NCBI RefSeq assembly: GCF_041146395.1
Contig: NC_090995.1
Coordinates: forward strand, 15,007,501-15,071,500
DNA length: 64,000 nucleotides
Direction: 5' to 3'
Source of the DNA: Eulemur rufifrons
Lineage: Eukaryota; Chordata; Mammalia; Primates; Lemuridae
The translations under genes were made by a program, and so were the position numbers. A model generated the notes under the pieces. The model saw only the letters and a list, made by a program, of their open reading frames with translations. It made no database searches and was not told where the DNA came from. Below are positions 22,391 to 34,830 of this stretch, in pieces (within the stretch, counting starts at the first letter, position 1; each line of letters opens with the position of its first letter).

Positions 22391-24344
22391 GATAAATAAC
22401 TGTTCAAACAAAAATAATAACAATATAGTATGAAGTTTAAGCATGCATAAAAGAACAATAGCAAATAAGGGCATAAATGGAAGTGTAATATTTTGAAATT
22501 TATATACAGGAAGTGGTATAATATCACTTGAAATTGTACTGATAATTAAAGATGTACCCAATACTAAAATAACAAAACAAAAAGTTATAATTAGTAACAC
22601 AGTTAAGTGTATGTTTGAACTATAAAAATAGTCAACTCAAAAGAAGGTATACAAGAGATGAAAAAGGAACAAAGAAAAGTAGAAAATAGTCACAGGAAAA
22701 TACATTTAATCCCAACCATATCAAAAAGCACATTAAATGTAAATGGTTTGATTACCCAAATTAAAAAGCAAGATTGTCATATTAGATTTTAAAAGCTATC
22801 TCCAAGAAACACATTTCATATACAAAGAAAAAATAGCTTAAAAGTAAAAGGGTAGTAAAAAGATATATTAATATCAAAATAAATACCAGAAAGTAAATTC
22901 CAGAGCAAAGAATATTACCAATAATAAAGAAGGTAATTTTGTAAATTCATCAAGAGGACAAAACTATCTTAAAAATTTATGTGCTTCATGGTGAAGCTTC
23001 AAAATATATAAAACAAAATCTGATAGAATTGAAAGAAAAAGTAGATAAATCTCCTTCCTCAACAATTGATAGAAAAAGTAGATAGGATTTAATAAGATCT
23101 AGAAGATTTGAACAACGCTATCAAAAAATTGACTTAACTGACATTCATATAACATGTCGCCCAATGATAAGAGAATACATATTCTTTTCAAGTGCATATG
23201 AAACATTTGCCAAGATAGACCATATTCAGGCCACAAACCAAGCCTCAAAAATTAAAAAAAGATTCCATACAAATTGCTGTCTGAACACATTGGAATTATA
23301 AGTCAACAACAACAATAAAAGATCTCTGGGAAAATCCCCAAATATTTGGAAACTAAATAACAAACTTTAAACCATAAGTTAAAGAGATAAAAAGGAAAAA
23401 TGCAAAGTATTTGGAATTGAATAAAAATGAAAACACATCTCAAATTTTTTGAGATATTGGTAAAGCAGTACTTAGGGAGAAATTAGAATTAAAAGCCTAT
23501 ATTATAAGAGAGAAAAGGTCTTGAATCAATGTTGCCCACTTCTACCTTAAGGAACTAGAAATAGAATAATTAAACACAAAGTAAGTAGAAAGAAATAGTA
23601 AAAATGAGAGCAGGAATCAATGGTGTAGATAATAGAAAACAATAATGTAAATATATCTAACCAAAAGTTGATTCTTTCAGAGTATAAATAAAATTGATAA
23701 ACTTTTAGCCACAGTAACCAGAAAAAAAAATAGAGAAGATAAAAATTATCAATATCAAGAATGAGAATGACACCCTTACAGGTCCTAAGGGTGTGAAAAA
23801 GAATACAGAAATATGATGAAAACTTTATACCAGTAAATTTGACAACTTAGGTAAAATGAACAAATTCATTGGAAAACACAAACTGCAAAAACTCAAGAAA
23901 AAGATAACCTTATTGCCCCTTATCTCTTAAAAAGATTGAATTTTTAGTTTTAAAACCTTCTTACAAAGAAAACCCCAAGCTCAGATGCCTTCAACAGTGA
24001 CTTCTTCAACATGTAAGGAAGAAATAATACCCATTCTACACAAACTTTCCAGAAAACTGAAAAGAAGGTAGTATTTAGAATTCATTCTATGAGGCCAGGT
24101 TTATGGCCTTATCCTGATTCCAACACCAGAAAAAAAGACATTACAAGAAAAAACAACTGCAGATCAATATCCTTCATAAACATAGATGCAAAAATTCTAA
24201 ACAAAATTTTAGCAAAGTAAATTTAACACTATATGAAAAGAATAATATATCATGACCAAGTGAGAGAATATATAAAGATAGGATAACGAATCAGTATAAT
24301 TAGAAAAATCAATCAATGTACTCTCTACCATATTAACAACTAAA
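22391..24344 (+). mobile_element. ancient L1 (L1ME-like), inter-ORF and ORF2, right of GK2
   Basis: Resumes with 'GATAAATAACTGTTCAAACAAAAATAATAACAAT', the L1 inter-ORF stretch expected after the block that ends at 19444. ORF2 blocks follow in order, including 'CACATTAAATGTAAATGG', 'CAGAGCAAAGAATATTACCA', 'TTGAACAACGCTATCAA', 'AATCCCCAAATATTTGGAAACTAAATAAC', 'GATAGGATAACGAATCAG'. All frames are broken. Confidence 0.85.
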
Positions 24345-24705
24345 ACAATGGTGATCTAGCACCTCTTGTATTATCCTGGATGGAGCTGGGGCCCATTCCA
24401 CTAAGTGAAGTATCACAAGAATGGAAAAACAAGCACCACATGTACTCACCATCAAATTGGTACTAACTGATCAACACTTAAGTGCACATTTAGTAGTAAC
24501 ATAGTAACATTCATCCGGTGCTGGGCAGGTGGGAGGGGGGAGGAGGGGATGGGTATATTCACACCTAATGGGTGCGGTGTGCACCGTCTAGGGGATGGAC
24601 ATGCTTGAAGCTCTGACTCAGATGGAGCAAAGGCAATATATGTAACCTAAATATTTGTACCTCCGTAATATGCTGAAATTTAAAAAAAATTAAAAAACTG
24701 CATGA
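24345..24705 (+). mobile_element. young 5'-truncated L1 3' end nested in the old L1
   Basis: About 360 bp. It encodes only the last 38 or so ORF2 codons (…[10 protein letters not shown] to [15 protein letters not shown]), then the 3' UTR ending AATATGCTGAAATTT and an A-tail. The protein tail is almost identical to that at 14661, and the 3' UTR matches that element on the opposite strand. No clear target-site duplication. Confidence 0.92.
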
Positions 24706-25420
24706 GATAGAAGTACACAGTAACCAGAATGCCTAAAACAAGAAGACTAACCATACCAAATGTTGGTAAAGATGTAGAAGAACTTATCTTTCATATGCTT
24801 CTTTTGGAAATGTAAAATGGTACAAACATTTTGGAAAACAATTTTGACAGTTTCTTAAAAAATTAAATATACATTTTTTTTCATATTATCCTAGGTATTG
24901 AACCAAGAGAAATGAGACCATCTATCCATAGCAAGACTTGTTCATCGCATTTATTGTAGCCAAAAGCTGGACGAAACTCAACTATGAACAGGTGAAAAGA
25001 TAAACTATAGTATATTCATACAACGGAATACTGCTCAGCAACAAAAAGAAATCACTATTGATAAAAACTGTAACATGGATGAATTTCAAAGTAACTAAGC
25101 TGAGTGAAATATAAGCCACACCAAAAAAGTGTGCGTGTACAGTGTAGGATCCTGTCCCTATAAAATTACAGAAAATGCAAACTATGGTCTAGGGACAGAA
25201 AGTAGATCAGTAGCTGCTTGGAAACTGGGAGGAGATGGGGAGGGGGCCGGGGGCTTGATTATAAAGGGCACACAGAAAAGTTGAGGGATGATGAATGTAT
25301 TCATTACATTAATTACGGTGAGGGTTTCAAGGGTAAATACATATGTCAAAATTAATCACATCGAACACTTTAAATATCTGCAGTCAATCTCACTTTAATA
25401 AAACTATTTTTAAAAAGAAA
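24706..25420 (+). mobile_element. ancient L1 ORF2 end and 3' UTR
   Basis: Old L1 resumes with '...AGAATGCCTAAAACAAGAAGACTAACC', 'TACCAAATGTTGGTAAAGATGTAGAAGAAC', 'ACGGAATACTGCTCAGCAACAAAAAG', and the 3' UTR with 'GGGTTTCAAGGGTAAATACATATGTCAAAATTAATC...'. It ends near an A-rich tail at 25410-25425. Confidence 0.8.
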
Positions 25421-28400
25421 AAAAATTATGTTCAACCTCTGAAGGAATATAATCAAAGTCTGCTTAGGTAGCTTAATCTTTGCTCTTCTCTGTCAGGAAT
25501 ATCGACCTGTCCTCACCGATTCTGCAGCCGGCCGGCGTGGGGAGTGCTGGTTCCCATCTCTAGCAAGTCCGAGAGGTGTATTTGAAGTCATTTGTGTGAT
25601 GAGGCTGGAGTCGTCCATGATAATGTCTAGTATCATTTAAAACAAATTAATTTCTCATTTCATTTATCTGGTTCTAATTCGCAGTCTGGGACCTATTGCC
25701 GATGACCTTATGAGGAGTTGCAAACAAAGATCATCAGAAAATCAGCATAAAAGTCCTCAAACGCAGCATCTCATTGTCACGCCTTCCTATAAACACACTC
25801 CTGTGATCATCACCTTTCCTTTCTTAAAATATCTCTGCCTCTGTCAGGGTCATGGTTATGATTTAACTCACATGATATTGGTAAATTACAGCACTTTGCC
25901 CCAAGGCTATAAAGGAGCTTCTGTATATTCTATTATAAAATTAGCTAATTAATAATTTCCCTATATTGCCACTAAGCAGCACTACATGGTTAAATGACGA
26001 CGGTGGGGTCTCATTGCACGCGTGTTAGGAAACAGCAGGTCAGCGTTTGATGTCAGGCATGTGTGTGAGAGAGAGGCCAAGCCGGAACGCTCACCAGAAG
26101 ACAGAAAAGCATCTATCCTGATGCTGTTTTCCAAGGATGCATTTTGTGAATTAAAGCAAGTAAGTAGTGGCTGGGAGGGGAGGGGACCAGAAAAGAGAAA
26201 CAGAGAAGACCAAGAAGGGGAAGGAACGTTAAAGAAGGTACCCAAAGAGAAACAAGATGTACCATTAAATCTAATTAAAGACACTGTGGTATCCACGTAG
26301 GAGCAGCATTGAACAACTACATCATTTCTAACTTGGCTCTAGGAATGGCGACTTCATACACTGAACTTGGAGAGATAAGCATCTCCTCCTCCCCATCCCA
26401 CTCAGAATCCTGAACTATTATCTGTTTGTGCCTGATTTCTGATGCTTATATTATCATTTTGATATTAATACTCATAATCTCCTAAGGAAGCTATTGTTTC
26501 TGTCATGGTAAGCCCTTGTTCTCAATGCGTGAGTCTGAATGTGCCATCAAACAATCCCCATTTGGATGGAACATTGTGCACCAACTCTATGAAAAATTTG
26601 CTTCCACGCCTTCTTTTTAAATCTTTAAGCTAATAAGATCCCCTAGGGTAATCTTCTTGCAAAGTCTAGAATAAACACAATGTCATCTCAGTCCGTCACC
26701 TACTTCAACCTCCCACCGAAACGACAGCTCTCTAGTAGTCTATTCTGATTGTTTCAATCAATACAAAATGCATAAACTTAATAAACTTAATATTTAAATA
26801 TCCCCCATAGTTTCCATCAACAACCTTCACAGCCCAATTTATTTGCGCCTTCGAGAAATTGCATGTGATCCTTGTTCTCTCTGTGTTTAGCATACATTAC
26901 GGTTCATTATCAGCTCAGCCCTCAACAAACTGATTTACTTTAGAAAAAGAAAACAAAAGAAGGCTTTGACCTTTGGTGGCAAAAAGCAGAGGGTAATGGG
27001 ACCGTGTTAACAATCTCATATTAAACTATCTACGAAATTCAGTTTATTGCAAATAATCAATAAACCTTTCTTATATTCAGTTATCAAAGTATGTTTTTCA
27101 AGGGTCAGAGGAAATCCAAGTTTGGAAAACATTTACAAAGCCAAAAATAGTAGGGAGACACAGTACTGTACATCTAGGAGCTTTGAAAAACATCTGGGCA
27201 CAAACCAGGACAAAAATGTTCTAGTGACTCCAGATAAGGGTAATTCTGTTTTGCCTCAGCTTTTTCTCCAAACTGAAGTAAACAATCTGCTTAATCACAC
27301 CTCCCTGTTCCCACCTCCGTTAAGGCCTCTTTGAAGTCAACAGAGCAGGGGATGAATAGACATCAGGAGAAAGAGTCTCTCTCTCTCTCTCTCTCAACTG
27401 TAAGATTAAGTTTGGACTCAAGAGTGTATTTCACTGAACCACCTGGCCACTTCTTCCAAATTCTATTTCAAATAGGCCATACATATCTACTACTACTACA
27501 ATTAAGAACATTACCTTCCCAATCCAAAAAAGGTATAGTTTTAGAGTTTAGGAGATGATTTATCTGGGGAATATGAAGTACTTTCACAGAATTTAGTTTT
27601 CTCGAAAAACAATGTTCTTAAAGAAAACTCCAAGACCACTTTCACGATGTCAGATTAGGCTGGAGTTAGGTAGGGCTCGAGGGACCACCTAAGTCCAGCA
27701 CCTTCTGATACAAAGAAGTGAGAGACTTAAGTGACTTCCTAGATGCCATAAAAACATGTTGAAAAAAAGATTAAAAAATAACGTTTTAGATGTTTAATGT
27801 TCCTCCAGCTTCATCCAATTGATAGTGCTTTTCTTGGACTCCATCTACCTCAAACAACGCTTTCATACTTTTTACAAGATGACAGTAAAAGCGATACTTC
27901 TTAATTAGTGAGATTTCTTATGAAACTTAGACAAGTAATTAGGGGCGCACTCACATACTCATACACACATACCAATTTTATGGCCAATACAGCCAAGCAC
28001 GATTCTGGAAGATTCTGAATGACTGTAAAATCATTCTCTGTTCTCTAAAGATTTTCTATTGCTGAAAAAAAAAGTCACATTTTACAGACTCTTTGGGGAG
28101 TCAGTTCCTCAGTCATAAAACATGCCAGAAATTTCCAGGTGAATTGGTAGATGTACCATCTTTTTCTAGACACAAAGCTTGCTAATCTCTGCCGCAACAC
28201 TGGTATCTTTTCAGATTTACCTAGTTCATCCCTTCATGGAAGGAAGAGAAGGAAATTTCCTCCTCCTCTTTCTTCTTTTTCCTCTCCTCTCCTCTCTGTG
28301 TTTTTCTTTTTCCTAAAACAAATCCATTGAGTCACATCATATGGCATTTACTATGCGTAGTCACCAACATCAACAGAATGGCAATCTGTGTAACGTCCTG

Positions 28401-28950
28401 CAGATGAAAATGCGCTAAAACATGGCGCTGCCCACTGGGCACCAAGCGGCAAAGTGCTAAAGACCTAGCGTGTCGCTCCGCAGAGAAGAATGACATTCAT
28501 TACCGTTGTATCAAAAACAAATCACGTTCCAAACGTTTGCCTCCATCAGTGCTCGGACCATCATTTTTCCATCATTCCTTCATCCCTTCACAGTCTCTCA
28601 CCTTCAGCTATGATCAAGGTCTGATGCTTTGCTTGTTTGTGTGTTTGCTCCTCTCTCAGTTGTTGCTGTGAGTTCACCCCAGTTTCACCTGCTCCCACCA
28701 GCCCCGACATGGATTATGAGAATGTGTAATCAGGAATTACCAATGAGAGAAACATCGACAAAAGGCATATAAATTCTTCTCCAAAATATTTTCTACAGCA
28801 TCTCGTGGTGCCTCACGTCGGTCAAGTAATGTCTTATAGAGCTGCTACCAGAGAACTGGAGGTATTTACCTTTCATTTTCCAGATGCAAAGGCTGTTATA
28901 AGAAGATAATGTTAAGATTTAGAAAGATAAACTTTTAAATTTAAGACATG
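25421..28950. other. non-coding, unassigned
   Basis: About 3.5 kb without a recognisable gene or confident repeat. It contains a (TC)n run at 27376-27395 and a pyrimidine-rich stretch at 28255-28315. Frames near 26000 and 27000 reach 90-100 codons but have no family match. The stretch 25500-25700 looks non-repetitive. Confidence 0.45.
27376..27395. repeat. (TC)n microsatellite
   Basis: Ten TC units. Confidence 0.95.
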
Positions 28951-29315
28951 GACCATCTCAGTTTGTTTTGCTGCTAGACCAGAAAACCTAAGAGTGGGTA
29001 AGTTATAACGGATGGAAATGTATTGGCCCACAATTCTGGAGTCAGGGAAGTCCAAGATCGAGGGGCCATCTTTCGAGGGCTTTCTGGCTACGTCATCCTG
29101 TGGCGGTTGGTGGAAGGGCAAGAGGGAGCAAGAGAAGTGACAAACTTGCCCTTTTATGACAGCACCAATGCCACCCGGGAGGGTGGGGCTCCCATGGCCT
29201 AATCACCTCTTAAAGATCCTACCTCTTAATACTCCTAACAAAGGCAATTACATTTCAACATGAGTTTTGGAGGGGACAAACATTTACACCATAGCATGAA
29301 TTTTAGCTAGAAATT
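28951..29315 (-). mobile_element. MaLR-type solo LTR
   Basis: On the minus strand this starts TGCTATGGTGTAAATG and runs through 'CCTCCAAAACTCATGTTGAAATG', 'GAGGTGATTAGGCCATGGGAGC', 'CATAAAAGGGCAAG', 'GATCTTGGACTTCCCTGACTCCAGAATTGTG' to 'CCACTCTTAGGTTTTCTGGTCTAGCAGCAAAACAAACTGA'. This is the complete order of an old MLT/MST-like LTR. No internal retroviral sequence is attached and no target-site duplication is clear. Confidence 0.7.
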
Positions 29316-29805
29316 AGAAATCCTATGCCAGGCCACTTATCTTAAAGCTTTAGAAACTGGGGTGCAGAGGACGTTAGGGTTCAAGGCCTGAGGACTGGTT
29401 TGTGCCTCATAATGCAGGGGTTAGAGCCCAGGGGAACTTCTACACCACACTGACACATGTTCTTGGAAGATTTCAATTTTAAGAATAAAAACAACGCTAG
29501 TTTTCTCTAAGCTCAGATTTAGAGGTATTTAGAAATGCAGTGGTCGTTACACAGGGTTTTCCCTCAAATACTCAATTGTTTTAAGTCCTGAGGAAAGAAG
29601 TCTCTTAGGGGAGCTCAACTGGAAACTGCTTTTCTCTCTGTTTCTTCCCCTGCACTCACACTCTTTTAGTTCCGGCGTCACCATTATCCCCGCCTGATAC
29701 ACGACAGGACCCTAACTCGCTATCTGGTCTCATCGCTCTAATCTATCCTGCACGTTTTCACCAGGGTTCTCCTTCCCTTTCCGTTCCCTCCCCTTCTTAT
29801 GGCTG

Positions 29806-29840
<35 letters not shown>

Positions 29841-30144
29841 GATTTTAACATTTATTTTTTTCGCAGCTCCCCAGATCTGGCTTGGAAGGGTTGCACCCCC
29901 TCCTCAGCGCACGCACACACACGCACACACACGCACACACACCCCACGGATCCCCCTGGACTTTTAGTCTAAGAGAAATATTAAAAGTGATTAAGAAAAG
30001 GAAAAATGGGTTCATGTAATGAACATATTTCTAAGGCTTCAGAAACACATTTTTAAAAAATCTTTACTGGATTTGGCCATCATCAAATCACATTTGCACA
30101 TCCATTCATTTGCTGTACAGGGCTTACTTCACAACCAGATTCCT
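29316..30144. other. non-coding with simple repeats
   Basis: Unassigned sequence. It holds a (CT)n tract at 29813-29840 and an interrupted CACACACG tract at about 29909-29942. Confidence 0.5.
29813..29840. repeat. (CT)n microsatellite
   Basis: Tandem CT units with one interruption at the 5' side. Confidence 0.95.
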
Positions 30145-31235
30145 TGGGTATGACATTAAAGACATAGCAACAAAAGAAAACACAGATTCATTAGATTTTA
30201 TCAAAATTAAAAGCTTTTGTGCATGAAAGGACACTATCAAGAGGGTGACAAGGCAAGGCACAGAATGGGGGCAAATATTTGCAAATAATCTATCTCATAA
30301 GGGATTTACACCCAGAATATATAAAGAAATTTCATCACTCAATAACAAAAAATAGAAACAAAAAAAAAACCCAACCAAATTAAAAAACGAGTAAAAGACT
30401 CTAATAGATATTTCTCCAAAGAAGATATATAATTGGCCCATAAGCAAATGAAAAGATTTTCACAATCATTAGTCATTAGGAAAACACAGATCAAAACCAC
30501 AAGAAGATACTATTATAACAGCTGTTAAAACTAATAAACAAACAAAATGGAAAATAAGTGTTGGAGAGGGTGTGGAGAGGGTGTGCATTGCCGGTAGGAA
30601 TGTAAAATAGTGCAGCTGCTGAGAAAGACACTCTGACAGTCCCTCGGAAATTAAACAGAGCTACCATGTGAGCCAGCAGGTCCACCCCTAGCTGTATGCC
30701 CCAAAGAATAGACAGCACGTGCTCAAATGGATATGGGTATGCCAATGGTTATAGCAGCATTATTCACAGTAGCCAAAATTTGGAAACAACCCAAAATGTC
30801 CATTGACAGATAAATGAATACAGAAAACGTGGTGTGTGCAGGCAACGGAATATTATCCAGCCTTGAAAACAGATGGGATTCTGATACATACTGCAGCTCA
30901 GATGAGCGCTGAAAACAATATGCTAAGTGAAATAAGAAACATACAAAGGGACAGATATTTTATGATTCCACTTATAAGGTTCCTGGAACAGTCGAATTCA
31001 TATAGACAGAAAGTAGAAGAGTATTAGCAAAGGCTGGGGAAGGGAGTAACAGGGAGTTATTGTTTGGACGAATATACAATTTCAGTTTGGGTTGATAAAA
31101 AGGTTCTGAAGGCGGAGAGTGGCAAGAGTTGCACGACAATGTGAATGTCCCGAATGCCACTGAACTGTACATTTAAACACGGTTAAAACGGTAAATTTTA
31201 TGTTGTGTGTATTTTACCACAATAAAAAAAAATCT
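30145..31235 (+). mobile_element. old L1 3' end (L1M type)
   Basis: Blocks in order: 'ATTAGATTTTATCAAAATTAAAAGCTTTTGTGC', 'CACTATCAAGAGGGTGACAAGG', 'TTGGAGAGGGTGTGGAGAGGGTGTGC', 'TAGCAGCATTATTCACAGTAGCC', 'GGAATATTATCCAGCC', then the 3' UTR ending 'TGTACATTTAAACACGGTTAAAACGGTAAATTTTATGTTGTGTGTATTTTACCACAATAAAAAAAAA'. ORF2 is broken. Confidence 0.9.
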
Positions 31236-32805
31236 TTACTTTTTTGTGGTCATCAACCACTCAAAGCTGATGTAAGTAGTGTCTAATCATCATGGATCAT
31301 ACCCCTTATGTAACATATAACTTACAAATGATCGTTATCCTGACAACATTCTAAATAGGTTACTCACCCTTTTTCAAATCCATATAGCCTCCTGGTTATT
31401 GTCATTTTTTTGTAAAAATTATTCCCCAAATAAGGGTCAGAGGTGATTTTTTTCAACTAGCAATTTAAGATAATAGCTCCTAAGAAATATGGTAATATTT
31501 GCCACCCTAAAAACTTTCTATAGTCCAAGTTAAATTCTTTCACCACTGCCCTGTTGTATCGGCAAACTAGTTTAATTGCATTATTATGAAGGCTGATTAT
31601 GTACAACCAGAAAAGAACAAGAGAGACAGTGAATGATCTATGGCAGGATTCTCATTAGAATCCCCCAAAAGAAGTCTCAAAATATAGGGTTTATCTGACT
31701 GGTTCAATTATTATAGTCCTTCCTAGAAAAACACATGCTAATAATGAAGAACTGGCCTTTTGTGTGCTGAAATATACTCCTATACTCTATAAAGCTGCGT
31801 GTCTTTAAACATGTTATATTATCCATAAAGGAGCAGTTTCAAAGTTCAGTATTCTTTGCATAATAAACCCGAAATAATACACACTTTCATTTCCAGAATC
31901 TTTAAGGACCGAAAGAGAGATTTTTCAGCACCCAGAGCTCTAAGCCCCTCTCTCTCTGACCCTTCCTGTTCTCTCTCTCACATCTGAAAAAAATGGGCAC
32001 GACCCCAAGCCTGGCTCGGAAATTGACACTCTGTAAAGACGTCCATCTGTTCCTTTCATTGTCTTCCTGGTCGTATTTGCCTGGGTTGGGGACGTCCAAA
32101 CACATTTCTGTTATTGTCAACACGGCAGAGCCAAGAACTCTTTGGACAAGAAAACTGCATCACCAGCTCCTGCCTTGTGTGTCCTCCAAAGCGTTGCCCT
32201 TGCCGGGATCCAGAACCTTCCCTGCTAGAGAGACTATGGGATGCTCGGCAGGACAAAGGCACTTGGTGTCAGACCTGCTATCAGAACGGCCATTTTAAAG
32301 ACGAACACCCGCAGAAAACAAAACTCATCAAATACTCAATGGATCTAGCATTTCAAACTCGACCTCCCCCCTAAGGAGCTGGTATTTTAGAAATTATTTT
32401 TCACGGATGTTTTAAACAGTTTATATCTCCTATTTTACTTGTAAATATGTAAGGTTAAATATACTACATAAACTATTTAAAAAGGCATAATTCCTGTTTA
32501 TTCTTCTCTAGGGTATAATCACAGGGCCAAATATTAAAAAAAAAAAAAGCAACAGAAAATTCATTGAGTTGGGCATTTTTTTTTTTCTAATGAATAAGCA
32601 TGGATGTGAATTTTATTCTTTTCATTTCTAGAGATCTTCTGGATCAATCTTGAATTATAATTTGCTTCTGGGTTGCTACTCCGTAAAGCAGAAATATTTA
32701 TACAAGTACATTTATTGGTAAGTACAATCTTTGTAAATAGAAAACGCTACAGGTTTTCCATAAATCTAAATACCTAGGAGATAGTGGTACCACATCACTA
32801 GATTT
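31236..32805. other. non-coding, mostly unassigned
   Basis: Contains an 86-codon plus-strand frame (32114-32374) with a weak zinc-knuckle-like segment, described in the findings. Otherwise AT-rich and unassigned. Confidence 0.4.
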
Positions 32806-32950
32806 ATTAATCTAATCGCCATTTACCGAGTGTCCAGTGAGTGCCAAGTATTGTGACAGCTAGAAGTGGGAATAGGAAGATAAATGAAAATGTACAGCTT
32901 TGTGGCATAAGCAAGTATAAAAATAAGATCGCTATTTCCCCTGGGCTACG
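32806..32950 (-). repeat. LINE2 3' end fragment
   Basis: Inverted L2 end: 'CCATTTACCGAGTGTCCAGTGAGTGCCAAGTATTGTGACAGCTAGAAGTGGG'. Confidence 0.5.
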
Positions 32951-33004
32951 TGAACCTGGAAATAAAACCAAAGGTAAGAAAATATTGTACACTTCTCCAG
33001 GAGT

Positions 33005-33150
33005 AATTAATACATAACATCTTAACTATGTGTTTGATTGTCTCATTTGTCTACTAAACCACAAGCTTCTTTAAGGTATGAGCTGTCTTACGTTTGCCTT
33101 TTTTCTTTCTTTCTCGTAGAGTTTGGCAGAAAATAGATGTTCAATTAAAA
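33005..33150 (+). repeat. LINE2 3' end fragment
   Basis: 'TCATTTGTCTACTAAACCACAAGCTTCTTTAAGGTATGAGCTGTCTTACG...GCAGAAAATAGATGTTCAATTAAAA' follows the L2 3' pattern. Confidence 0.5.
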
Positions 33151-33748
33151 ATAAAACAAAGCATGGTAGTGTGTAAAAAAATGAATATTTTCATCGTATT
33201 TAAAATTGTATAACCTTTATCAACAGAAACAAGACTTATAAATCTAAAGCATCTCTGAAGAAACTGTTTTTACTTAAAATTAAAAAAAACAGTATTATTG
33301 ATAATGCTGCTCAGCACTTCAACAGTGAATCTTAAATATCACTTAGCTGTCCACCCCACTGTGCTCTTTATCACGTTCTAGAACTGAGTACCTGTCAGCA
33401 AATTGGCAGCATTTTAAGTCATACGTGAGACATCGTAAGAAAGTCTAAGCCTAGAATTCTGAAGGCACCAAATTTTATCCATTGTAAATGCCATGTATTT
33501 TGAAGGATAGCACTATCGCTGAACAAGCTTGATCTCAGACCAAGGGTTGCAAACTCAAATGCCTACAAGGACCAGACCAGCCATATAGACATTACAAGTG
33601 TATTATAAACTCATGATAAGCCAATCTACATTTTACATTTTAAAAACATCCTTTTAGTTGAAAATTATATACTAAGATTTTTTTTCAATATTCTTACCCA
33701 AATTTCACCCCAAAAAACAGTTACAAACAAAAAGACTAACCACACAAA

Positions 33749-33785
<37 letters not shown>

Positions 33786-34544
33786 CCCCAAATCAAAAAA
33801 TAAAACAAAACTATGAAGAATAGAGATAATTCACTGATCTTAATGAAATAAGGAAGATACCACAATGCTGAACCAGAGACTGCTAAGCCCACCTGCCAAA
33901 TGCCGAGAAGTCTTCAAGAAGCCAAGGCAGCACACAGAGAAGAAACACATCCTACATTTGACCTCAAGCAGAACACATTTCTTCCCTTAAAATAAGCATC
34001 CCCGTACTGAAAGGCATTTCTGATAATCTGTACATCTATATATTTTACTTCTTTAGTGCTCACTCTTTCTACTGCTGTGGTTTACCTGGTCACACTCACC
34101 TCTTGGGAAAAACATATTTCCATGTTCTTAAGGTAGAAGGAGTGAGTGATACCACACGCTTAATTCTACTTGTCCTTACAACGTTGGACTGTTACCCTCT
34201 AGTGTGCTAGTTGCCAATTTGTAGGTCTCAGAGTTTTTCTCACGTGTCAATACATTGAAAAGCAGATCATGTGTTTTCCTGACAAATGGAGAGAAACAAA
34301 TGAACATAAGCTTTCTTTTCCACCTTGGAGGACATGTTACTAATTCAGACTAACAACACTGTTTCTTATATTGATCTCAAGATCGTAAGGCAGTAACCGT
34401 GCTTTAGAGTAACTTTTAAGTGGTATGACATCTGAATTACTTGTTGACAAATTCCATTTCTTTTATAGACCAAAGTTTTCAAAATCTGGGACCATATTCA
34501 TTACGGTATATCTTATTATAATAAATAAAAGCTCAAAAACAATA
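33151..34544. other. non-coding, unassigned
   Basis: No gene or confident repeat apart from a CA tract (33751-33782). Confidence 0.45.
33751..33782. repeat. (CA)n microsatellite
   Basis: Sixteen uninterrupted CA units. Confidence 0.97.
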
Positions 34545-34830
34545 TAAATGCCCAGCAATATTGAGATATTCAGGTAGGTGAATATATATATATATATATA
34601 TATATAGCCATTGATTTTAAGTTTACTGAATCACTTAATAAAGTTGAAAATTTTCAGGAATCATCTGAAGGAAAAAACTGGATACAAAATCATAATTAAA
34701 TAATCTCAACTTTAGAAAGAGCATATAAAATATACATAAAATAACTCTGACAGGAAATACGTTAGCCTGTTAATTGTGATTGTCACCGGATCATAAAATT
34801 ATAAATGATCTTTAACTTTCTTCATTATGT
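34545..34830 (+). repeat. possible old LINE 3' end fragment
   Basis: 'AATATAAATGCCCAGCAATATTGAGATATTCAGGTAGGTGAATATAT' and '...TAACTCTGACAGGAAATACG...GTGATTGTCACCGG' resemble the tail of an old L1M-like element. Interrupted by (TA)n at 34582-34606. Confidence 0.35.
34582..34606. repeat. (AT)n microsatellite
   Basis: About twelve AT units. Confidence 0.95.
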
